Source of the DNA: Muscardinus avellanarius
Lineage: Eukaryota; Chordata; Mammalia; Rodentia; Gliridae
Assembly (NCBI GenBank): GCA_963383645.1
Contig: OY726572.1
Location: 23,939,292-24,003,291, forward strand
Direction of reading: 5' to 3'
DNA length: 64,000 nucleotides
Made by a program: the position numbers and the translations under genes. The notes beneath the pieces are model-generated. The model was not told the origin of the DNA. It saw nothing but the letters and a program-made list of their open reading frames with translations, and did no database searches. Numbering within the stretch: the first letter of the stretch is position 1; every line of letters starts with the position of its first letter. This document shows, piece after piece, positions 34,891-46,499 of the stretch.

Positions 34891-35967
34891 GTGATTGGGT
34901 CCTTTGTTGTCCAGACTGTGTAGGAACTTGAGGGGAACAGCCTCAAAGTATAAAAAATGATCTCAGCCCTAAAGAAATCTCCTGTTTAACTGGGGAGGAG
35001 ACTACCACTATTGAAACAATTAGCAAATCTCCTTAATGACAGAGCCTCTGGGTAGAGTTTATCCTTACTTCCTAGGGGAGGCTGCTCAAGATTATTAAAT
35101 TTTCATTCGGCTCTCTAGGGCTTGTTTAGAACTGCACACTTACACTCCTTATAGCAAGGAAACAACGATTAACACCTAGGATTCTAGCAGATTGAGAGAG
35201 AGAGAAAAGACAATTCAGAGTGATCAATTCTTAAGATATTACAAAGGCACTGGGTCTGGAAGATGAAGTTTTAAAAAAGAGTTGATATATGTGTATGTAA
35301 TCACCCATGCATAAGAAATTGGCTTAACTTTTAGAACCTCTTCTCTGAGGGAGTTTGGCAAGTTTGTCCAAATGCTGCTCAAGGATGAGAGAATCCTAGG
35401 AGTGTTTTATGTGGAAAGGGAACAGTGGAACAGAGTGTTTTCAGACTCTCTGGTTTGCAAGAGATCCTAAGGGCCCCCAGTCCAATTCCTAGGGTAGCAA
35501 AAGCCCTCGGAGAAATCTCTTTCCCAGCACTTGGTAGAATACAACTCTAGGAAAAGGGTCCTTAAAGCCTCTGTCAGGCAGTGCTTCTTTCTCTTAGACT
35601 CCTTTTTTCTCTCTAAACAGTAAAGCTGGCTGGTTGGGAGTGATTTCCTTGGCAGAGACCATCCCTGTGCAGAGAGCAGATGGTGCGACCATTTTATCCA
35701 GTGAGGACTCATCCGCAGAGACAAACTTTTATTTACCTGTTTCTGAGAGAGGAATAGAATAATACTGTTCTCTTAGCAGCCTTTTGAACTAGAAGCAGGA
35801 AGCATAAAATCTTTTGAAATAATTATTATAATAAAATCTTCTGTTTATATTAAGGATAATCACAGAGCAGAGGCCTGAGGAGAGGGGAAAGAGAGAAAGG
35901 AGTGTGGAGAGGCAATTGGGGGAGAGGAAAGTAGAAATAAGGGAACATCAAAAGAGCTCATGGGCCT

Positions 35968-35968
<1 letters not shown>
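34891..35968. other. Intron, nothing recognised
   Basis: No exon or confident repeat. The minus-strand open frame 35467-35724 has no recognised domain. Confidence 0.5.

Positions 35969-35969
<1 letters not shown>

Positions 35970-36016
<47 letters not shown>
35970..36016. repeat. (GT)n microsatellite
   Basis: About 23 uninterrupted GT units. Confidence 0.97.
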
Positions 36017-36017
<1 letters not shown>

Positions 36018-36209
36018 GGATCTGGGGGTATCTCACTGCATACTCTTCACCCCCTCCATGAAAGATGAAAACACCCAACTCTGCAGAGGGACCCACAGCC
36101 CACACATAGAAGTCAGGGACAAGCCAGAGGTACCCAGAGACCCACAGAGCTGGCCACAGCCACACGAAGAGATGGCTTATAACCAAAAAGACCTGCAGAC
36201 GCAAGGACA

Positions 36210-36229
36210 CTCGTTGCGAATGCAACGAG
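36210..36229. repeat. Perfect 8-base inverted repeat with a 4-base loop
   Basis: The arms ctcgttgc and gcaacgag flank gaat. There are two CpGs in the arms, in otherwise CpG-poor surroundings. Confidence 0.9.
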
Positions 36230-36629
36230 CCTGACCAGACCAAGCCAACCAGAGGGAGACCACCTCATGCACGCCTGTACCCGAGGCCAGTCACATTTTT
36301 TATCCTGCAAAGTGGATGGAGTCTCTCACCACAGTTTAAAGGAAACCAGGCCCGTGTTGAGCGCATCATTTTCCAATTGCGGTGCTTTATTTGGACTAGC
36401 TCAGCTGGGGTCACTTAGGGCCGCTGTGGGTTTGTTCAGCCCTCACTCTCTATGGGGGCTTCTTTCTTTGGAGATTGCACTGTGAGGCAGATTTGTGGCG
36501 AGGTCTTGAACACTTCATGGAGAACAGAGGATTGCCAGCCTGTCAGAGAGGTAGCCAGACACTATTCAAATGGAAACTTTTAGATTGAACCCCAACTCCT
36601 CAGATGGCAGGCCCAAAGGCTCTGGGGGA

Positions 36630-36995
36630 GCCTGGTGCTCTCCTGGGAAGATCCTCATCCCCTTCTCCTCCTGGGTTTGACCACACTGTTGTCTCAGCTC
36701 CTGGGCACTCTGGCTTTGTGCTGTGGGGATTTAGCCCATGACCAGCTTGCCTGCCACACCCCTCCTTCCACTGCCTGCCAGACAAATCCATACCCTTCTT
36801 GGCACCTCTCTATTCTCATGGCCCTCTCTATTTTTTTCTCCACGGCTAAACTTACCACAAACATAATGAAAAGCTCTTAGCCTGTGAACCCCTCTCCACC
36901 GGTAGCTCCTTAGGAGGGAAGGACCAAGCCTGCCCTATTCAGCTCTTGTCCCAGTTCATCTGCAAGAACAGTAGACGATGTGAATGAAGACTTCT
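36630..36995 (+). repeat. L2 LINE 3' fragment
   Basis: Diverged upstream; the end is clear: 'ggtagctccttaggagggaa' followed by 'ccaagcctgccctattcagc' matches the L2 tail (agctccttgagggcag..., then ...tcttgttcattg). Confidence 0.5.
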
Positions 36996-37421
36996 CTTCA
37001 TTCCTAAGAAGGTGCCTCTGATTCCCGCCTTTCTCTGGATTGTGGGAAGGGCCTCCTTCTTAGCCTTCCCTTCTCCCAGCACATTCCTTCACACAGCCCT
37101 CCATAGCAGACTAGAGGTGTCCCTGCACCTCTCTAAAGCAGAACACCCTCAAAGAAGCACTGTCCCTCTCGGGCCCTGGCTTCTGAGCTTATCCTGTCTT
37201 GCTTTAGATCCAAAGTGTTTTTTTCAGGGAGCCCAATTTCTAGAGAAATAGAATAACTTCCTAGCCTTTCTTTTCCCTTCCTGTCCTCCCTCCCCACTCA
37301 CTGAGGATAGCGTTCTGTCTGATTTCCAGAACACCTCAGGGCACCCAGCTGCTTCATAAACACCTGGCGGCTGAGGGTCATCAGCCATGTTGGTATGGCT
37401 GAGCCATGTCTGTTTAGTTGC

Positions 37422-37740
37422 TGAGGCAAGCTATGGCCTCGAGGCCAAATTCAGCTAAACACCTATTTTTATATGGGACTCAGGTAAGTATTTTTTATGT
37501 TTTTAAATGTTCAGGGGAAAACACAAATACTTCATGACATGTAAAAATTATATGAATCCAAATTTCAGTTGTCCATCAATCAAATATTATTGGAACACAG
37601 TCCTGTCCGTTCAGACACAGATCATCTAGGGCTGCATTCACGCTTCCATGGCAGAGCTGAATAGTTAGTTGCAACAGACAGTATGTGGCCCAACGAACCT
37701 AAAATATTTACTATTGGGATCTTTATAGAAATAGCTGCCT
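37422..37740 (+). mobile_element. hAT-type element (ggcaaactatggcc-type terminus)
   Basis: The order 'gaggcaagctatggcctcga', 'ttattggaacacagtcctgt', 'gggctgcattcacgcttcca' and 'cctaaaatatttactattgg' follows a common hAT element. The middle is enlarged by unrelated sequence. Confidence 0.75.
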
Positions 37741-38110
37741 CCTAATCTAGACACGGGGAATTGAATAATGAGCAGGATAAAATCTCAGCTTTCACAAGTG
37801 GACTTTAAGGAAGGAGACAGACAATACACAAAATCAACGAGTGCTCTGGGGAGAGAGAGAAGAGAACAAGAAGGATCGATTTGATGGGCCTAGCGGGTTA
37901 GTAGGAAAGAGCTCTCCGATGAACGGCCTCCTGCACAGAGACCTGAAGGGTGTCAAGGAGCGGGAAGATGTAGACATACAGAGGAACGAATTTCAGACAG
38001 TGGAAAGGCCAAGTGCAAGGACTCAGAGGGAGGAGAGCCTGGGGCCAGCACCTTCCATCTGAGAGATGTTGGAACAGAGCAAGCAAGCTCCACTGTGTGT
38101 ATCTTGGATG
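37741..38110 (+). repeat. Ancient interspersed repeat, same family as 3125-3605
   Basis: The order 'ggagacagacaatacacaaa', 'cagagacctgaagggtgtca' and 'gccaagtgcaaggactcaga' matches the family. The plus-strand open frame at 37841-38062 is explained by it. Confidence 0.6.
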
Positions 38111-38111
38111 G

Positions 38112-38312
38112 AAAGACAGTATGGTGCAGTGGGTAGAACGTGGCTCTGCCATCTGAACACCTGCATTGGGATTCAACTGTGCAAGGAGGCTTGCTCTTAC
38201 TGCTCCATGCCCCAGCCTCAGGCTCCTGACCATCAAAGCAGGGGTATTACGCCTCTTCCCTCTCTGCCTCCCAGAATGTTCTTCAGAAGTTTAGAAGGCT
38301 CTTTGTAAACTG
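38112..38312 (+). repeat. MIR, nearly full length
   Basis: The order 'agtatggtgcagtgggtaga', 'acgtggctctgccatctgaa', 'ccccagcctcaggctcctga' and 'aagtttagaaggctctttgt' is a sense MIR, including its 5' tRNA-like part. Confidence 0.82.
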
Positions 38313-38880
38313 ATCCGCATGTGAGGCGTTAAGAATCATCACCACAGGCCCCTCCTGGCCTATCTGTGTTGGTGTTCTTGGCTTTTGATTTTCAGCCCAC
38401 CGGGGTTGGCTACCATTTGTCTTGAATTTTCTGGGACAGCCTTGATTTCATATGTTTGGTCCTGCTGGTCCCATAAACCACTGAAATGTCCCATAAAGTC
38501 TCATATTTCAGCTTCCAAACTATATCTCCCTGACTCTTTCTCACACAAAGTGCCTCTTGGCAGGCCCTTGTTAATGAAGATTTGGTGAGAAGAGCCTGAC
38601 CTCTGGGCAGGTGGGCTGGAATAGGTAAAGGGCCCTAGAATTTCTCTGCGACAGGGGCTCCTGTAGGTCTGTGTTTTCTACCATTTTGCTGTTGGGGAGG
38701 GGAGGTGGCCCAGGACTCTTCTCAGCTATACCTCGGGTACTGGGAGATGCCAGTGGACCTGCCTTTTCTACTCTGGAAAATGGGATGGGGCACCATCCCA
38801 CACATACCTCTTCCAAAAAGGAAGCCTTCAGGATGAAGGTGAGCTTCCCTAAGCTCGGATGCCTGAGAGATGCCTGCCAG
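38313..38880. other. Intron, nothing recognised
   Basis: Unique-looking sequence. Opposite-strand open frames at 38571-38916 have no recognised domain. Confidence 0.5.
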
Positions 38881-39320
38881 AAAAGTCCGCGCAAGAGCTG
38901 GGTGTTCCATTATTAATATGCATCCTGCGACAACTTCAGAGTCCCGGAGGGCAAAACCAGCAGTGCTCCAGCTGCAAACACAATTCCATTTCCCACCGCA
39001 ACTCTCCCCTGAGAACCTCTAAATCAAACCTCCATTTGGAATCGCCTGAACTTTGCTGACAAACTTGGATTCCTGAAGTGGCTACTCCGGGTGAAAGTTT
39101 TCATGGAACTCAATTAAGCACATTGATTGTGGTGGGTTCTAAAATAACAGGAGGCAGGCAGAGATCCATGAAAGGACACGGGCCGTGTAAAAACAACTCT
39201 TAAGAAAAACTGCCAAAATAGTAGCTTTGAGCTTCTTGCAAGATTCTACTGGCACAGTAATCTACAGACTTATTTTCCGGGAAGTGGTGAATCTTTTAAG
39301 CGGGTTTTGTCAGTTTTCAT
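38880..39320. promoter_or_regulatory. Candidate conserved non-coding element
   Basis: A repeat-free stretch with TAAT and CAATTA cores ('ctcaattaagcacattgatt' at 39109-39128) and scattered CpGs. The regulatory call is inference from composition. Confidence 0.3.
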
Positions 39321-39419
39321 TCTCCTTAGTCACTGAAATTGCACTGAGGCATGAGGGCAAATGATAGGCTCCCCGCCCCCACTGTAGCCCTCTCCCCCGA
39401 CCCTGTCTCCTAAAGGATC

Positions 39420-39720
39420 CTGGTAGCTCTGTGACATTTTAATTTGCTAGAATGAGACAAAATGTAAGCAGGCAGGCTCAAGTCTGTGCATTTATCTTGC
39501 TTGGGGAAAATTAGTGCTGGCTCTAGAGCACACCCACTGTATACACCAATGAAAAAACACAATTCAATTTGTGTTGGCAGCTTTAGGAGAGCAAGGCAAC
39601 CATTTGTTAAGTGCAGGGTAATTCAGCGCCTGCTTTTGCAGAGAGGCTGCGCCAAATCCCCAAGTTGGCGATTTTGCCGGCAGATAAGTGAGCTTCCGGT
39701 CCTCTGGAAAGTTTCTTAGC
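39420..39720. promoter_or_regulatory. Candidate conserved non-coding element
   Basis: Repeat-free sequence with several short palindromic or homeodomain-like words, followed by a CpG-retaining segment at 39620-39700. The regulatory call is inference. Confidence 0.28.
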
Positions 39721-40299
39721 AGAAGATTGCTCTTCTGCAGTGCTGTGGCCCTACCATGGTGTTTCTAGTAACCAAGTCTGCCAGAGTCCCCAAATGTGCC
39801 AGAGAATGGAGTCCAGGGGGCTTCACATCGGGGCCCCAGTTGATGTGAAAGCAGAGTGATGCAGGGTAAGTGTTTGTATATGAGAACCTACTGTGCACCT
39901 CCTAAGCCTCCCCAGTCAAGACCTGCCTACTGGCTCCTGAATACAGCTATGAATGAGGAAGAACTCCCAAGCAACTCCCATTTTACTGCCAGATGGTAGG
40001 TGCATGGGGGAGGGTGTAGAGACTGAGGCTGACTGATCTGCTGTCAATGCCAGCAGGGCGAGGACCAGGTTCTGCATCCTCAGCATGTGGCGATGTTTGT
40101 CCCTCCCAGGTCTGATTGCTTCTCTGTGCACACAGTGCCCAAGGAAAAGCCACCTGTTGATCTCTGATGCCCCTAACAGCTCCAAGGTCCTTGGAAGGGC
40201 TTTGCCATGTATGTCACTCTTCTTGGGAGTCTCGGTCTGTATCTATGTTCTTATAGGAAATAGCACTGGAAGCTTGTAAGATAAACCCTGATGTGTTTG

Positions 40300-40480
40300 G
40301 GTTCAGATCTTAGGCTCATCTCAAGATTCCCTTTGAATTATTTTACCCCTCTGTGGACCAGTTGCTACATTTGGAAATAAAGATGCCCACTTCAGGTGAG
40401 CTCAAAGTAGATGACATTGGTAAAGTCCTCTTTTACACAGCACTGGCGCCCACGAGGCACTTAATAAACCATATTCCCTT
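40300..40480 (+). repeat. MIR
   Basis: The order 'tgtgtttgggttcagatctt', 'acccctctgtggaccagttg', 'acatttggaaataaagatgc' and 'gcccacgaggcacttaataa' is a sense MIR. Confidence 0.75.
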
Positions 40481-40921
40481 CCTTCTCTCAAGTGTGGCAA
40501 GAGAAAAGAAGGGATTACAAGAGCAGTCCACTGTTGAGGATATGCCTCCTTGTCTTAAATAATACAGATAAAAATGGTGGATTCAGGGGAGGGGTGGGGC
40601 TGATCAGTCTGCATGGAGATTCAGGGCCACAATAGTTGAAGGATTAGTGAAGGCACAGAGAGGAGACAAGGGTCTGCTCCCAGGAGATGCAACTGCTCAT
40701 AGCAGGACCATTCTTCCAGCACAACACTTGCCACAGAACAGCTCCTCACTTGTTCCCAAGAGGCCTACAGCACTCATCTGGGACAAAATCATGTGCTTGG
40801 TGGATCTCTGCGCCAGTTCTCTTGTGAGTTGTCAGGCGATGAGTCCTTTTTAGCAATCCAAACAGTCAGCCTCGCCTAGTTCTCAAGAAGCAGGAGACGA
40901 GGCATCTAGCAGGCCCTGGTG

Positions 40922-40938
40922 GCACCCCCTGGTGGCAC
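40922..40938 (-). promoter_or_regulatory. CTCF-like binding motif
   Basis: On the minus strand these bases read TGCCACCAGGGGGTGCC, close to the CTCF core CCACCAGGGGGCGC. A second partial 'ccctggtggcac' word lies immediately before it (40914-40925), making a short tandem copy. Occupancy is not shown. Confidence 0.5.
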
Positions 40939-41219
40939 TGGGCTCTTTTCCCTGGGCAAAGAGAAGTGAGGGAGAATCTTGATGTAATAGCTTAGGGAGG
41001 GGTGGCAGGATATTGTGCCCTGTATTTACGTGGTGTCTGTTCAAACACCTGAGTCCAGGATATTAAAGAATCATAAACCACTGAAGCTGAAAGGGCCTCT
41101 GAGATGGCTTATTCCAGTGTTTCCCTAACCATGCCCTGTGGAGTGCTGATTTGAAGCGTGGCCTCTGTAACAGGCATTTCTTCCTACTTTCAACCAAAAC
41201 TGCTCCTGAATCAATCAAT

Positions 41220-41222
<3 letters not shown>

Positions 41223-41263
<41 letters not shown>

Positions 41264-41265
41264 GT
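41223..41265. repeat. (TC)n microsatellite
   Basis: About 18 TC units followed by tctgtctgtctg. Confidence 0.95.
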
Positions 41266-41589
41266 CTGCTGGGTTGCATGGTCAGTGATGAGTTCACCTG
41301 AAATAAAGTTTCCACTGCAGGAAAAGAGGCACTATCGCTGAAGCCACAGGGCTGGCTGCTCCTGAGTTTGTGTTTTATGGTCAACGAGCCCAAGGGACAG
41401 AGAGCTGAGGATACCTGCCCACAGCCATCCAACGGGTTAGTGCAGATCCCAGGCCAGAGCACCTGGCTCGCTCTGCACTGAGACCTTTTGGAGTGGTTGG
41501 TTTGTCAGAGCATTTCTGCAGCATCTCTAACCACCTCTGCTCAATGGGTCTGGGCATCTAGAGATCACTATTCAGTACCAAAGAGCCCA

Positions 41590-41715
41590 GTGCCAGGGTT
41601 CAAGCCTTCACCCTATAGCCAAATTTGTCATGTGACTTTGAGTAAATAATGTTGACTTTGAAGTGGCTCGTCTATAGATATTCCTGAGGTCCTTTCCAGC
41701 TTGAGAATTTCCCGA
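41590..41715 (+). repeat. MIR/MIR3 fragment
   Basis: The phrase 'gtcatgtgactttgagtaaa', followed by 'gaggtcctttccagcttgag', follows the sense MIR order. Confidence 0.6.
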
Positions 41716-42639
41716 ACTTTAAAGATAACTTCATCCTTGTTATCAATTGGTATATTGCATATTAACTTGTTGTAAAAAAAAAATAGGTATGTGCTTCTCC
41801 TTTCTATCCTTGCAAACTTCAGAGGCCTTCAAGACCCCCATGACTTAATTTGATCTTCAACAAGGTGAAATTCTTGTCCACGTGGAAATAACACAATACA
41901 AATGTTCAGCCTGACTTTGATGGTCATATGTATGAAAAGAAATCCCTAAGAGCCTGCCACGTACTCTTGGCCATATCCTCCTCATATCTGGCTGATATTT
42001 TGCTCTTTTCTTTGAGGTCCTGCAAATAAACCCAGCCTATGTGAGCCATCAGAGACTTCTCCAAGAGCACCCAATACATGCCGGCTAGAGATTTTGTGTA
42101 TAAAGTAAGCTCATCAGACTAAGAAATCGAGGCATCAGAGGCCTTGCCTGGAGCTGTTAGGGGTGTGGAGATAGTGCCTGCCACAGGTGATGACAGTTCC
42201 AAGTGCTTTGGAGACTAGCTATGTAGAGGAAAGGTTAACAGACCCCTCAGCAAAGACTTCAGTTTTGACCAAGCACAGCTCATGGATATATTGCTCCCAG
42301 AGAAGGCATAATTCTAGGAGTCAACAGCTTCAAGTTCTTCACCCACCACAGCCCAGACTCATTGTAGGAAAAAGCAATGATTCACTCTGAGGCTTCAGAA
42401 CGGTATTAAATTACTTGTCCATTATTCTTTGATTTATCCTGGGATTGGGCTGAGACATCCCTGCATTGCTTTCTCCTCTTCACCCACCCACCTCCGTTGC
42501 CACCCCTGCTCAAACATCCACAGAATTTATAACACAGATACTGGCTCTCAGACCCAGGCCTGTGGCATTTTCTTTCTGCCAGGGGTTTTTGCTACTGTGT
42601 CGGTTTTATGCATATGTCCAGATGATTCTTATATTAAGC

Positions 42640-43060
42640 CACAGGAAAAAAAATTCAATTTGTTTTTTATTAAAGTCCAACTGCTGCCCTGCCAGTCAAA
42701 CCCATTTATCTCACTGAGCAAGGACTGCTCATGTCAACCCGTGATTACCGTGCGCTACCTCGGTAACAGCCCGCTGATTATCCCAACATCTGAAAAGCTG
42801 CCTTTTGTAAATTACATTGCAACTAATGAAGCCCAGATGCACTTGCTTTGGTGTCCTCTCTCTCTGCCTTTCTCTGTCACGCACGGGAGCCAGACCACAA
42901 GGCCAGTACTGGCATCCGAATGTCATCATTACCGAAGCCGAGGACTGCAGGGCCAGCCGCAGTGAGGGTCCCCTTTCAAGCTGCGGCTATGTGGACATCA
43001 GGTTTGTGTAACCCCCCTCAGACTCATTTGCTTTCCCCCAAAGTTTGATTGGGAGGCAGA
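42640..43060. promoter_or_regulatory. Candidate conserved non-coding element
   Basis: A repeat-free stretch with retained CpGs ('gattaccgtgcgctacctcg' at 42742-42761) beside AT-rich homeodomain-like sequence ('gtaaattacattgcaactaa' at 42808-42827). The open frames across it have no recognised domain. The regulatory call is inference. Confidence 0.35.
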
Positions 43061-43260
43061 TTAGAGCTCCATTATACAGTGAACACAGAAAACCCAGATA
43101 CCCGGCCACACTTTAATTTGGGATAATAAGGAAGATGAACAACATGTGGAGCCGATCCTGTAGGTGCAAGGGCTGTGATTTTTAAATTACGCTAAGCAGA
43201 TGTGCAGGGGAAAGTTGCCATCCATATGACAGCTTAGTTCAGCTTGAACAAAGACAGGCC

Positions 43261-44100
43261 CTGACGTGGTTCGGGCCTATTTATGCTGCCCAGTGGTACA
43301 GAATCCAGGAAGCTGAACTACAAGCTCACGCCATGGTCTCAGTAGGGTCAGTGCTGGGGCATCTGGCTTAAACACCCTTCCTGTCTGGCTTCTTCATGTT
43401 TTAGGCAAAGAGAAAGAAGAAGCAAGGGCCAGGGTGAAGGAATGAGTCAGTATAGGTGAACCTATGGTGTTTCTTTTCTCAAGGTCAAGGTCTTCTATGT
43501 GCCTCTAAGGCTATACCTTGTGGTTCTTCAGAGAAGTGCAGAGAGCAGAGTCTGTGCAGAGTGACAGCTCAGAGGAAGGTTGGAATGCACCTGGAACCCC
43601 AGAGCCAAGGGAACGCCTCCTAGACCACTCTGCTGACCACTCTCTGCTTTCTCTCTCCCCAAGAGGGAGGCTGGAAAGGGGGAGGTTGTTGGGCCTTGAG
43701 TTCTAGGCTACAGGTCAAAACTAGAGAAATTGAATTTCCTTGAACTAAGAGCCAGAGCTCAAAAAATAAATAATAATAATGGGCATCGTAGATAACCAGG
43801 GCAGTGAGGATGGAGTGCGGGACCCCTCGGTTCTAGATCCCCAAAGCAGGAAGAAGTCACTTCTTAATTTTTTATTTCCAAATGGAATAATGTTTGAGAA
43901 GACTGAGTTTTGGGATCTGCTAAGTTTTTGCTTGAAGATTGTTTACAGGACCATCCTGCTTCGTTTTCTTGTCTCTTAGGCTGAGAGAAAGGTATGGAAA
44001 GGTCAAGACTAAAGGAAGAGTGGGCATGAAGGAGTATGTGGTGGTTACAAAGAATGAGATATGGGGTAGTGATTCCTGGAAAATTCTACCTCCGCCCTAT
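43261..44100. other. Intron, nothing recognised
   Basis: No supported exon or repeat. Short plus-strand open frames show no domain. Confidence 0.5.
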
Positions 44101-44104
44101 CCTT

Positions 44105-44290
44105 ATTTGCAGATTCAACCAACATTTATTGAATCCTGCCTGTGCAAGGCACAGGGCCAGCACTGTAAAAACATAGACATAGCTCCAAGTTAGTTCCTAA
44201 CCTCATGATGTTTGCCCTTTAGTAGAGAGAAGATCTGCATTGACAGAACTATATGTGGAGAAGAGAATAGGGTAAACGCCCAAGTGTGTT
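44105..44290 (+). repeat. Ancient interspersed repeat (5' portion)
   Basis: The order 'ccaacatttattgaatcctg', 'cctgtgcaaggcacagggcc' and 'agttcctaacctcatgatgt' matches the start of the family at 3125-3605 and 37741-38110. Confidence 0.5.
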
Positions 44291-44413
44291 AGAAACATAA
44301 CTTTATACAGGTGCAGCAAAGGGAAACAGCCTTCTTGCTGAAGCGAAGGAGAAAGGAATGTTTGAGTAGACCTTAGAAACTATCCCAAACCCTAGAAGAA
44401 CAGGCACTTCAAC

Positions 44414-44420
<7 letters not shown>

Positions 44421-44451
<31 letters not shown>
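44421..44451. repeat. (TG)n microsatellite
   Basis: About 15 TG units. Confidence 0.95.
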
Positions 44452-44455
<4 letters not shown>

Positions 44456-44831
44456 GTTGTTTTAATTTTTTCTCAATAGAGAATATATTTTGTTCTGTAT
44501 TGCAAAAATAGCACCTAGAGTTTGGACAGAAGCTCATAGGACCAGTCTGATAATTAGGACCTAAAATCGGGGCCTCAGGATTGAGTGGGTGCCATGAATG
44601 TGAGAGATTGTTCAGACACCCTATCCTGGACATTCTCACTTGTCCTGTACCTGCTAGGCTTCTACACGGCTTCTGCAAATTAAAGGGAATCTGAAGTGCC
44701 ATCTCATTTCATTAGTTTCTGTGTTGATGCTCTAAAGAACTTTCACCTGCACAGTAATTCTGGGGAACAAGATTCTCCAAACCCTGACATCAAGATTCTC
44801 TTTCAAGATGAGATCACATGTGTTTCATAGG

Positions 44832-44865
44832 CAGAGGGAGGGAGGGAGGGAGGGAGGGAGGGAGG

Positions 44866-44936
<71 letters not shown>
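44832..44936. repeat. (GGGA)n(GA)n purine tract
   Basis: About ten GGGA units run into about 32 GA units. The plus strand is pure purine for more than 100 bases. Confidence 0.97.
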
Positions 44937-44938
<2 letters not shown>

Positions 44939-44979
44939 AGAGAAGACCAACATTTCTTTCACCATTGTTTAGAGATGAA

Positions 44980-45193
44980 GGAACTAAAGCTGGGCATGGT
45001 GGCACACACCTAGAATCCCAGTAATTGAGAGGCTGAGACAAGAGGATCACAGGTTCATGGACAGCCTCAGCAACTGATTGAGATCCTGTTTCAAAACAAA
45101 AAATAAAATAGGGCTGGGGTGTAGTTCAGAGGTAGAATGGTCTGGGCTCAATCCTAAGTAACATGAGAGAGAGGGGTGGGGAGAGAGAGAGAG

Positions 45194-45221
<28 letters not shown>
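44980..45221 (+). mobile_element. B1-dID SINE with (GA)n tail
   Basis: The element runs from 'gctgggcatggtggcacaca' to 'ggctcaatcctaagtaa' and then into a (GA)n tail to about 45225. The short flanking repeat agagatgaa occurs at 44971-44979 and 45222-45230. Confidence 0.85.
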
Positions 45222-45228
<7 letters not shown>

Positions 45229-45229
45229 A

Positions 45230-46080
45230 TGGATAAATAAATTAAGTTACATAGACATGGGATGATTTGTCCAAGGTCACTTCTGATCCGTGAAGAACCC
45301 TGTCGCCCTGCCTCTGTTGATTCAAGAAAATTTACCAATGCCACCAAGCTTCCTGTTTCTTTGTGAGACCCCCATTAGAGCAGAGCCCTCTCCATAGAGA
45401 GCACGAGTCAGACATGTCTTGATTCTAATTTCAACCTTTCTTGACCTCTGTTTTTCTGATTTTTAACAGGAAGATCAACATAGTCCATCTGTTCTTTTCC
45501 TTTTCCTGTTCCAATTACTATGAGAAATCTGCTTCCTTCCTCCCTAAAACAAAACAAAACAAAAACAGAAACCATCTTAGGTGCGATTCTCTGATCTCTA
45601 GTTCCTGGTAATGGGGGCCTCTCTTTCTTGCTAGTTGTCAGTTATTCTTTCTCTGGCAAATATAACCACCTGATGAGCCAGATAAACTCTTCTACGAAAA
45701 ATGTGGGATTTTAACAGGGTAAGTAGCTGGCATATGCCTCCAGGGCATTGTACAGCCTCCAGTAGTAATCTCATTATCTGCCTACATTTGTTTACTAAAT
45801 AAATGAGACAACCTGTTTATTTATCATGTAAATTTAATTAGAGACATGATTTTATTTACATTGTCTATCAACAGTCACCACCTTCCCCAGCTCGGCATCC
45901 TGACCATTCTAACTATAGCATGAAACAATACAAATTAACTTCTGTTTTTCTTGGATCCTGGAGCATGAGGGGGCAGAATGCCAGAGGCAAAAGCAAGATG
46001 AGGTATGACAGGAGGGCTGGAAACTGAAAAGAGAGAGCCCTCCCCAAACAATTCAGTATAATAAAAATCTCATCTATTAT
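45230..46080. other. Intron, nothing firmly recognised
   Basis: A short antisense MIR-like phrase ('tttgtccaaggtcacttctg') lies near 45265-45290. The rest is unassigned. Confidence 0.45.
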
Positions 46081-46082
46081 AG

Positions 46083-46484
46083 TTAGATATAAAACATCCC
46101 CTAAAGAACTCACTTATTAATATTTAGAACTGATGTAATTGAATCATGAGGGTTGTAATCCCAGAAGTGGATAAATCCATTGTGATGGGTTTACCTGCGT
46201 GGTACCCAGTAGACCAGTAGGGTGTGTCTGGAGGAGGTGGTCCCTGCGGGTGGGCCTTGTAGATTATACAAGGTTTCTCCTCCCCCTGCTCTCTCTCTTG
46301 CTTCTGGCCTGCAAGCTGTGAGGAGCACAGCCCATGTGCTCTCCCTCCCTCTGCTTCTCAGTGCCATATCTTGATCCCTAGTTCTCAGCCTCACATGGAT
46401 GGACCCCAAAACCATAAGAAATCTCCTTTCCTCTAAGTTACGTGGTCAGGTCTTTAGACTGGCAGTGAGAATGCTAACCAGAAC
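46083..46484 (+). mobile_element. MaLR-type solo LTR
   Basis: The order 'gtaattgaatcatgagggtt', 'tggataaatccattgtgatg', 'ctctctcttgcttctggcct' and 'accataagaaatctcctttc' is the MaLR/ORR1-like layout, followed by the terminal 'cagtgagaatgctaaccaga'. Confidence 0.7.
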
Positions 46485-46499
46485 ATCATCAAATCTGAG

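Noticed and set aside
42429..42965. 178-codon plus-strand open frame
   Set aside because: No start context, splice signal or recognisable domain. The peptide looks like translated non-coding sequence, and the region reads better as a regulatory candidate.
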